Assembly: GCA_009760855.2 (NCBI GenBank)
Contig: WPIO01000020.1
Coordinates: 4,316,001 to 4,380,000 of the forward strand
Direction of reading: 5' to 3'
Origin: Cristatella mucedo
Lineage: Eukaryota > Bryozoa > Phylactolaemata > Cristatellidae
Length of the DNA stretch: 64,000 nt
How positions within the stretch are numbered: position 1 is the stretch's first letter; the number at the start of each line of letters is the position of its first letter. The position numbers and the translations under genes were made by a program. This document shows, piece after piece, positions 62,801-64,000 of this stretch. The notes under the pieces are model-generated. The model searched no databases and was not told the DNA's origin. It was given only the letters and a program-made list of their open reading frames with translations.

Positions 62801-62855
62801 GGAACGCCTCGGGCACGGACGGGCCTATTCGAGCCCACACGAGCCTGGTTATTTG
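21726..62855 (-). CDS. DOP1: DOP1 (Dopey) family protein, C-terminal 24 exons; 5' part beyond the window
   Basis: Seen: 24 exons on the - strand join in consistent phase into 1655 codons ending in TGA at 21728-21726. Known: DOP1 proteins (yeast Dop1, C. elegans pad-1, human DOP1A/DOP1B, about 2300-2465 residues) are large cytosolic proteins of Golgi and endosome membranes. They bind MON2 and a P4-ATPase flippase and act in endosome-to-TGN retrieval. Residues matching the family run through the whole set: the LLxPLLxxLLHP block, [19 protein letters not shown], VRxQILxLLSPI, LLDVVY then LPYLRNH, YTRRAW then FFQMD, MKRLAF, the LWPTIVTEL block, [16 protein letters not shown] and a C-terminal ETDFLE. 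The N-terminal Dopey domain is not in the window. No frameshift or internal stop is seen, so it looks functional. I cannot tell DOP1A from DOP1B; invertebrates usually have one gene. Confidence 0.9.
22048..22153 (-). CDS. DOP1: DOP1 window exon 23
   Basis: Acceptor gcctgttgtag|, donor GACCTG|gtgagc. It codes for [18 protein letters not shown] (family MYRWAFI) and [15 protein letters not shown] (family FKPYVVRLxxLL). Phase 2 in, phase 0 out. Confidence 0.9.
22650..23110 (-). mobile_element. L2-type LINE fragment (region before the RT domain)
   Basis: The - strand reads [20 protein letters not shown], then [20 protein letters not shown] and [20 protein letters not shown]. It is collinear with the longer copies at 51.9 and 59.3 kb. 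In DOP1 intron 22. Confidence 0.85.
23180..23800. mobile_element. Rearranged LINE fragments in opposite orientations
   Basis: 23200-23330 (+) reads [18 protein letters not shown]. 23480-23800 reads as decayed LINE 3' sequence on the - strand. Together with 22650-23110 (-) this is a mosaic of pieces that point at each other. Confidence 0.6.
23845..23990 (-). mobile_element. SINE family B copy, decayed
   Basis: gactgatttaaaagcctcat, then cttgcttgcagcagc and B-box-like ggactcgaacccac. 23991-24786 to its right is unique intronic sequence without a recognised feature. Confidence 0.65.
24787..24948 (-). CDS. DOP1: DOP1 window exon 22
   Basis: Acceptor tttattgtgcag|, donor CATCA|gtaagt. It ends [20 protein letters not shown], then DRIPEFH. 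This matches the family LNLYLSACKFLDLALALP with LPQFQ. The first half ([15 protein letters not shown]) is variable linker. Phase 2 on both sides. Confidence 0.9.
26081..26318 (+). mobile_element. Tandem dimer of SINE family A (tRNA-derived, LINE-type tail)
   Basis: Two copies of about 117-121 bp, 26081-26197 and 26198-26318. Each starts gagctgg(t/c)ttggtctagc with a tRNA A box, has the B box gggctcgagccccg, and ends gcgcctgaatagagattaag. The second runs on into a TA/TAGA microsatellite. These heads are tRNA-like but are not functional tRNA genes. Confidence 0.85.
26315..26488 (+). repeat. (TA)n / (TAGA)n microsatellite
   Basis: Alternating TA blocks and TAGA units directly following the SINE dimer, as if grown from its 3' tail. 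In DOP1 intron 21. Confidence 0.95.
27144..27199 (-). CDS. DOP1: DOP1 window exon 21 (56 nt)
   Basis: Acceptor tcgtgttgcag|, donor GACTCAAG|gtgggt. It codes for [18 protein letters not shown], matching the family VQVFLQMEQEL. Phase 0 in, phase 2 out. Confidence 0.9.
28999..29135 (-). CDS. DOP1: DOP1 window exon 20
   Basis: Acceptor gacgtctttctag|, donor GAGCTC|gtaagg. It reads [40 protein letters not shown] and TIVTEL, close to the vertebrate sequence over its whole length. Phase 1 in, phase 0 out. Confidence 0.95.
29425..29520 (-). mobile_element. LINE 3' tail fragment
   Basis: Contains taataacacttgataaagca, then ccctcagagaactcaatctc and the 'tttgctgcaaagg' box. In DOP1 intron 19. Confidence 0.8.
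30095..30250 (-). CDS. DOP1: DOP1 window exon 19
   Basis: Acceptor acgtcgttgcag|, donor ATCCAAG|gtgcat. It contains [20 protein letters not shown], then [11 protein letters not shown]. This is the family block ELEQRAMMLKRLAFxxFSSExDQYQKYLPDIQ. Phase 1 in and out. Confidence 0.95.
31764..31975 (-). CDS. DOP1: DOP1 window exon 18
   Basis: Acceptor tgctttacttcag|, donor CTGCTCG|gtgagt. It reads [69 protein letters not shown]. All four pieces are strongly conserved in DOP1 (NAPSYRA, YTRRAW, FFQMD, FKDLM). Phase 2 in, phase 1 out. Confidence 0.97.
32397..32590 (-). other. Unidentified open stretch, possible exon or TE remnant
   Basis: The - strand reads without stops from about 32585 to TGA at 32399-32397: [57 protein letters not shown]. 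Composition looks protein-like (basic, mixed). I do not recognise it. It lies in DOP1 intron 17 and is not needed for the DOP1 chain. Confidence 0.3.
33457..33508. repeat. Perfect 52-bp palindrome beside a (TA)n run
   Basis: The arm tcgacatttacccttttaac plus gtatat is followed at once by its exact reverse complement. A TA tract (33507-33581), broken once by another tgtcga, follows. Confidence 0.95.
33690..34210. other. GC-rich stretch open in several frames, unidentified
   Basis: Unlike the AT-rich intron around it, this 0.5 kb is GC-rich and has 60-120-codon open frames on both strands. None shows family similarity or good splice edges. It could be a decayed mobile element or an unrelated exon. 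Confidence 0.25.
34469..34605 (+). mobile_element. SINE family A copy
   Basis: gagctggtttggtccagcgg head, gtgggctcaagccccgag B box, and an agagattaagttctcctggg tail. In DOP1 intron 17. Confidence 0.85.
34825..35830 (-). mobile_element. L2-type LINE 3' half, decayed
   Basis: LINE tail at 34825-34880. Further in on the - strand are [20 protein letters not shown] and [11 protein letters not shown] pieces, corresponding to the RT C-terminal region (LKIGSxSISPVxSxxNLG). In DOP1 intron 17. Confidence 0.65.
35984..36093 (-). CDS. DOP1: DOP1 window exon 17 (apparent GC donor)
   Basis: Acceptor acctcgttgtag|; codes for [20 protein letters not shown], then [12 protein letters not shown]. This is a near-perfect match to the family [16 protein letters not shown] to PYLRNH stretch. 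The exon must end AACCACAG so that the next exon completes Ser in NHSAHN. The bases that follow are GCACGT, so the donor is GC rather than GT. Confidence 0.9.
37471..37797 (-). CDS. DOP1: DOP1 window exon 16
   Basis: Acceptor tttatttctttag|, donor GCCGAG|gtacca, 109 codons. It opens [20 protein letters not shown] (family DVTQRLLEACGxIAGxSLEQ). Then come [11 protein letters not shown] (family WLRRNLEVK), an acidic Ser-rich loop ([10 protein letters not shown]) and [11 protein letters not shown] (family YSVQALxLLAE). The open frame continues past the donor, but family similarity stops there. Confidence 0.9.
37913..37988 (-). CDS. DOP1: DOP1 window exon 15
   Basis: 76 nt, acceptor tctccgctgtag|, donor TTACAG|gttggc. 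It codes for [15 protein letters not shown], then KLLKELQ, equivalent to the segment ending KKDQKDLQ just before DVTQ in vertebrates. Phase 2 in, phase 0 out. Confidence 0.85.
38085..38165 (-). mobile_element. LINE 3' tail fragment
   Basis: taataattatgcagttgtta followed by the decayed tail gataactcaatctttttctg. The rest of DOP1 intron 14 (38166-39934) shows nothing that I recognise. Confidence 0.6.
39935..40086 (-). CDS. DOP1: DOP1 window exon 14
   Basis: Acceptor ttcgattgcag|, donor CTAAG|gtataa. It contains [16 protein letters not shown] and, at the end, [13 protein letters not shown]. These match the family FCYAFxQRL and NLxPPGxFLLL stretches. Phase 0 in, phase 2 out. Confidence 0.85.
40190..40378 (+). 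repeat. (GT)n-rich low-complexity region
   Basis: Imperfect GT/GC repeats in DOP1 intron 13. The - strand shows this as His-Thr repeats in a false extension of exon 13. Confidence 0.9.
40461..40634 (-). CDS. DOP1: DOP1 window exon 13
   Basis: Acceptor catgccattgcag| (a second in-phase CAG would start the exon at 40625), donor TCGAAG|gtagct. It contains [20 protein letters not shown], matching the family LVDLxKxLxVLxxDTV block. A (GT)n repeat lies about 80 bp past its donor. Confidence 0.85.
40878..41006 (-). CDS. DOP1: DOP1 window exon 12
   Basis: Acceptor tttcacttgtag|, donor AAGAAG|gtatgt, 43 codons. It reads [19 protein letters not shown], then [13 protein letters not shown]. This matches the highly conserved VRQQILELLSPI block followed by LAAxAxVWxxRR. 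Confidence 0.95.
41814..42110 (-). mobile_element. LINE 3' end fragment with (TAA)n
   Basis: taataataataataaaaata, then the gcgccctcacacaaatcact tail and the 'tttgctgcaaaggaagcacg' box. In DOP1 intron 11. 42110-43500 is unique sequence with no supported feature. Confidence 0.8.
43508..43775 (-). mobile_element. LINE 3' end fragment with (TAA)n
   Basis: Same arrangement as 41814-42110, including the repeated phrases 'gttagtggtagcatgctcaa' and 'gacatgcacagggtcagcat'. It ends about 50 bp before DOP1 exon 11. Confidence 0.85.
43824..43997 (-). CDS. DOP1: DOP1 window exon 11
   Basis: Acceptor ttttttttgtacag|, donor GGCAGG|gtacct, 58 codons in phase 0. It contains [18 protein letters not shown], the DOP1 block known in vertebrates as xxMLxxLPRIMATLxxLW. 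An Ala/Thr-rich tail follows. Confidence 0.9.
44150..44255 (-). mobile_element. SINE family B copy, truncated
   Basis: Body only: ggttagctgatcaaacagcc, then agcgacagaagagcgtatg and gaattgcctgctgcagaac. The tRNA head is missing. Confidence 0.65.
45034..45205 (-). mobile_element. SINE family B copy, well preserved
   Basis: agctgatttaacagcccctt to gtgtgccatcacggctcg, with B box ggattcgaacccacg. In DOP1 intron 10. Confidence 0.85.
45330..45760 (+). mobile_element. L2-type LINE fragment, decayed
   Basis: Pieces such as [20 protein letters not shown] and [19 protein letters not shown] correspond to the end of ORF2 ([16 protein letters not shown]; xNLKSFGDxAFS). A LINE tail in the opposite orientation follows (45745-45850). 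Confidence 0.65.
45926..46058 (+). mobile_element. SINE family A copy
   Basis: gagctggtttggtctagcgg head, B box gggctcgagcccc, tail agagattaagttctcttggg then gtgctatataaatg. It sits in or beside LINE tails (45745-45850, 46290-46440). Confidence 0.9.
46206..46440 (-). mobile_element. SINE family B remnant followed by LINE 3' tail
   Basis: 46206-46295 holds B-box-like gctcgaaccgacgatctggg. 46296-46440 holds a TAA-rich run and gcaccctcagagacctaaat, the LINE tail. Confidence 0.6.
47240..47367 (-). mobile_element. SINE family A copy
   Basis: Reverse-complement copy: tail gcaccctaagagaacttaat at the left, B box ggctcgagcccac, head ending ccagctcgg. In DOP1 intron 10. Confidence 0.9.
47480..49190 (+). 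mobile_element. L2-type LINE copies, decayed, with an inserted tail
   Basis: 47480-47780 shows the segment before RT ([18 protein letters not shown]). A reverse-orientation tail lies at 47805-47900. 48290-48670 shows the RT catalytic box region ([14 protein letters not shown]) and [16 protein letters not shown]. 48840-49030 shows the C-terminal end. Many stops. Confidence 0.7.
49548..49776 (-). CDS. DOP1: DOP1 window exon 10
   Basis: Acceptor gcgttttttttag|, donor GCACTG|gttagt. It contains [16 protein letters not shown] (family LxGLxxLxHFCLL), a Ser/Thr/Gly-rich loop and [11 protein letters not shown]. The donor is weaker than the downstream gtaagc (about 49465), but only this one keeps the phase. 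Confidence 0.75.
50027..50165 (-). mobile_element. SINE family A copy, decayed head
   Basis: Has the gcatagcaccttagaagaga tail and gcgcttcacata box. The tRNA-like part is degraded. In DOP1 intron 9, about 100 bp past the exon 9 donor. Confidence 0.5.
50268..50736 (-). CDS. DOP1: DOP1 window exon 9
   Basis: Acceptor tatatcgggcag|, donor ACCGC|gtgagt. It contains [18 protein letters not shown], a Gly-rich loop (GGGGGS), then [20 protein letters not shown]. The last is the family QYQLAWL to LPFLG block. A + strand 262-codon open frame across this exon is its shadow. Confidence 0.9.
51072..51663 (-). CDS. DOP1: DOP1 window exon 8
   Basis: The largest exon here, 197 codons plus one base. Acceptor gttcgttttgtag|, donor AAATTCG|gtatgg. 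Order of features: [28 protein letters not shown] (family NFYG); [17 protein letters not shown] (family MYLEVLVSVCLYFVRSYY); [26 protein letters not shown]. All are predicted helices of the repeat solenoid. Confidence 0.9.
51955..53877 (+). mobile_element. L2/CR1-type LINE, 5'-truncated, nearly full RT region, stops present
   Basis: Order: [39 protein letters not shown]; an inserted foreign LINE tail (52290-52385); [20 protein letters not shown] (RT motif A); a catalytic box read as [11 protein letters not shown] after a frame change; [42 protein letters not shown] after a frame change; then the 3' tail aaagagattgagttctctga and (TTA)n. Frameshifts and stops mean it is dead. It lies antisense to DOP1 in intron 7. 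Confidence 0.9.
52290..52385 (-). mobile_element. Solo LINE 3' tail inserted inside another LINE copy
   Basis: taataataataataatattg, then cacttgataaagcgccctca and gctttatatttgctgcaaag interrupt the LINE reading between TLNLA and [20 protein letters not shown]. It is in the opposite orientation to its host. Confidence 0.85.
54820..55318. mobile_element. MITE-like element, about 500 bp, with terminal inverted repeats
   Basis: Begins agtcgcccctcgtttatccc and ends caaggggcgact; the first and last 11-12 bp are inverted repeats. No coding capacity. A second copy lies at 63293-63922 and shares long stretches, such as the 'acacccctttagtca' and 'gtggtcgag(t/c)ggct' boxes. In DOP1 intron 7. Confidence 0.75.
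55500..55835 (+). mobile_element. L2-type LINE C-terminal fragment
   Basis: Reads SHHTTSL-like and [32 protein letters not shown]. This is the end of ORF2 ([22 protein letters not shown]). Confidence 0.7.
56569..56760 (-). CDS. DOP1: DOP1 window exon 7
   Basis: Acceptor tggctgtag|, donor ATTAAG|gtaagt. It ends [20 protein letters not shown], equivalent to the DOP1 hallmark HLLLYTQVYD-x-x-RTLYAL. The first 25 codons before this hallmark are less certain, as other in-phase acceptors exist. Phase 0 on both sides. Confidence 0.8.
56856..57371 (-). CDS. DOP1: DOP1 window exon 6
   Basis: 172 codons, acceptor atgtgtgcag|, donor ACCAAG|gtagcc. It contains FGLDDDDDF, an acidic low-complexity patch, then [17 protein letters not shown], which resembles the family helix VIDDVL. 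A Ser/Pro-rich linker follows. Likely a disordered loop in the middle of the protein. Confidence 0.75.
57443..57660 (-). CDS. DOP1: DOP1 window exon 5 (3' boundary uncertain)
   Basis: Acceptor cgcaggcag| in phase 1; codes for [17 protein letters not shown], then a Ser-rich stretch and [18 protein letters not shown]. Two donors are possible: TTATTTG|gtatgc (chosen, exon ends 57443, phase 0) or CTCGAG|gtacga (ends 57462, phase 2). The first fits the good acceptor of exon 6 and leaves a 71-nt intron. Confidence 0.6.
58080..58450 (+). mobile_element. L2-type LINE C-terminal fragment and 3' tail
   Basis: 58130-58230 reads the [19 protein letters not shown] end of ORF2. The tail aagtgtctagaaagagattt follows and then (TTA)n. 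In DOP1 intron 4. Confidence 0.7.
58626..58798 (-). CDS. DOP1: DOP1 window exon 4
   Basis: Acceptor acgttggtag|, donor AAGACAG|gtgact. It reads on from HPDTAR into [17 protein letters not shown], then [18 protein letters not shown]. It corresponds to the poorly conserved region after the HP-x-T block. Phase 2 in, phase 1 out. Family match weaker than for neighbours; the splice signals and phase support it. Confidence 0.75.
59295..61640 (-). mobile_element. L2/CR1-type LINE, longest copy, inactive
   Basis: On the - strand from 61640 down: [18 protein letters not shown] (after the endonuclease region); [80 protein letters not shown]; a catalytic box read as [46 protein letters not shown]; then the tail and (TTA)n at 59310-59335. 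Frameshifts and stops separate these blocks. In DOP1 intron 3, same orientation as the gene. Confidence 0.9.
61759..61917 (-). CDS. DOP1: DOP1 window exon 3
   Basis: Acceptor tgccgtttctag|, donor GCTAG|gtgagc. Joined to exon 2 it reads [13 protein letters not shown], then [19 protein letters not shown] and [14 protein letters not shown]. The last part is one of the most recognisable DOP1 stretches. Phase 2 in and out. Confidence 0.9.
   Translation of the reverse strand, partial: AAAHRTDGDDEGGRCCRALAGARLADARARGGRRHVAAHGAASYCLAASGHG
61918..62512 (-). other. DOP1 intron 2
   Basis: A 595-nt intron with GC-rich open frames on both strands. The - strand frame at 61918-62187 was considered as an exon and dropped because exon 2 joins exon 3 directly in phase. 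Confidence 0.6.
62513..62598 (-). CDS. DOP1: DOP1 window exon 2
   Basis: 86 nt, acceptor gcgctgtag|, donor ACCAG|gtgagt. It codes for [19 protein letters not shown], the counterpart of the vertebrate segment ending VLWHLTR. Phase 0 in, phase 2 out. Confidence 0.85.
62697..62855 (-). CDS. DOP1: DOP1 window exon 1
   Basis: Acceptor ttgcctgcag|, donor GACTCG|gtgagc, 53 codons in phase 0. It codes for [17 protein letters not shown] followed by [19 protein letters not shown]. This matches the family helix that ends CEDVI before the WHLTR block. The exon before it is not recognised in 62856-64000. Confidence 0.85.
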
Positions 62856-63015
62856 CTGCAGGCAAAAAGAAGCAAAAAAACCGGTGAGACAGTGCAATCC
62901 TCACTCTTTTGGTTCGCAAAGCAAGCAAGCGAGACGAATGCTTCTCTCTCGGTAGGCGTGCATGGGTAATCACTATTGGAGTGCACCACAATACAAGAGC
63001 TGCCAGCACAGCCGG

Positions 63016-63049
63016 CCGAGGGCAGACATCTTTCGACGTCTGCCCTTGG
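63016..63049. repeat. Short hairpin
   Basis: gggcagac (63020-63027) pairs with gtctgccc (63038-63045) across a 10-nt loop. The stem extends outward by four pairs, one of them G-T. Confidence 0.8.
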
Positions 63050-63292
63050 TCGACCTCATAATGATACCGAGCCCCGGTTATCATCGGCCTTCGGCAGCAA
63101 CTGAGACAGCATGCACGGCCAAGCCACCGTAACAGAAAAGCACTTGCTCTACACTAACCGATCTACACAAGACAGGATCATTAAGATGGAGAGAACTTGC
63201 TACCAGGAGACCGCACACACTGCCGACAGTATACAAATCCGGTTAAAATAAAGTATCCGGTTAAAGAAACACGAATCGACAGTCTTGCATAT

Positions 63293-63922
63293 ACAGCCCT
63301 CCCTTCCTCGTTTATCACAGTTAATCAGTTCCAGACTACTGTGATAAGTGAATTTCCACGAAGTAAGATTCTTTTATTTATAAATCGTATCTTTTTGTAG
63401 TTAAACCATAGAAAACCTGTTCACGACTCTCTAAAGACAGTTTTCAACATTATTAGAGAGCTCTGGACATGAAATAACACCCCTTTAGTCATCATTACAC
63501 CCAAATTACTCAACTAGTTTGACAAAATAAGAAAAAAAGACATATTAGACGTTACAAATATCATATCATCATTGTACATTTAGATATGATAGCCAGTCAG
63601 TGAACAGCACACTCTTGATTACCTCGGTCTCCACGGCCCGATATTGTGGACAAATGTTCTTGCCCACACACACGTGGAGTGGTCGAGCGGCTTCGCTTAG
63701 CATTTAGGGATTTGAGGGGATGCTCGACTACATAGGCCTATAGTTCAAATGTACAGTAATTTTTTTTTATAATTGTAACACACGGGTGTATGATTGACTC
63801 AGACAGCCGAGCGTGTGCTGTATCATTTTCACTATATCGATCAACTTTTAAATGAATATATTTGAAAAACCACACCAGAGAGAAGCCGCAAAAGTCGAAG
63901 CACGAAAATGGCAAGGGACGAT
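63293..63922. mobile_element. MITE-like element, second copy
   Basis: Begins near cagccctcccttcctcgttta and ends near ggcaagggacgat. The middle matches the 54.8-kb copy (ccagactact..aagtgaatttcc; aacacccctttagtcatcat). It is longer by about 130 bp, from extra sequence around 63520-63650. Confidence 0.7.
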
Positions 63923-64000
63923 TGTATTCGACATCTCGGATGAAGGCTTTGACTTGAGAACTAGCATCCATCCCAGCAGAAGCAGCATTGTATCGCGCCT

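Larger units (their letters stand above)
62856..64000. other. Upstream intron of DOP1; no exon seen
   Basis: I see no segment with acceptor, donor, phase 0 and family similarity. It contains a hairpin (63016-63049) and the second MITE copy. Confidence 0.4.

Overview
The window is animal nuclear DNA, most likely from an invertebrate. Its genes are split into many short exons with GT-AG introns. The space between exons is filled with decayed L2/CR1-type LINE copies, two families of tRNA-derived SINEs, a MITE-like element and long microsatellites. I cannot name the species or phylum. There are no bacterial-style genes, no CRISPR array and no credible free-standing tRNA or rRNA gene.

Two protein genes can be built exon by exon with every splice phase consistent. 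(1) On the + strand, 10754-20756, a complete nine-exon gene encodes a 462-residue type II membrane protein of the GOLIM4/GPP130 kind: an N-terminal signal anchor, a coiled-coil stem, a low-complexity linker, a VEDIN-containing acidic segment and a polar tail. One exon is only 29 nt long. (2) On the - strand, the last 24 exons of a DOP1 (Dopey) family gene run from 62855 down to a stop at 21726. They code for 1654 residues, including the whole C-terminal region; the N-terminal Dopey domain lies beyond the right edge. One of its introns appears to use a GC-AG donor.

The two genes are tail to tail, with stop codons 969 bp apart. The only obvious + strand AATAAA (21688-21693) lies 33 bp from the DOP1 stop. 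DOP1 works with MON2 and a flippase in endosome-to-Golgi traffic, and GPP130 is a Golgi protein that cycles through endosomes, so both neighbours belong to the same trafficking route. Whether the pairing means anything is open.

Layout: 1-5580 is decayed repeat. 5590-8990 is a diverged satellite of about 170 bp per unit, roughly twenty units, with an inverted unit at its left edge. 9060-10440 is unique sequence plus a 222-bp near-identical copy of part of the satellite and an AG tract. 10440-20756 is the GOLIM4-like gene and 20757-21725 is the shared 3' region. 21726-62855 is DOP1, whose larger introns carry most of the LINE, SINE and MITE copies. 62856-64000 is intron or upstream sequence with a second MITE copy.

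Exon boundaries were chosen by hand from splice consensus, phase and remembered family similarity. They have not been checked against transcripts.
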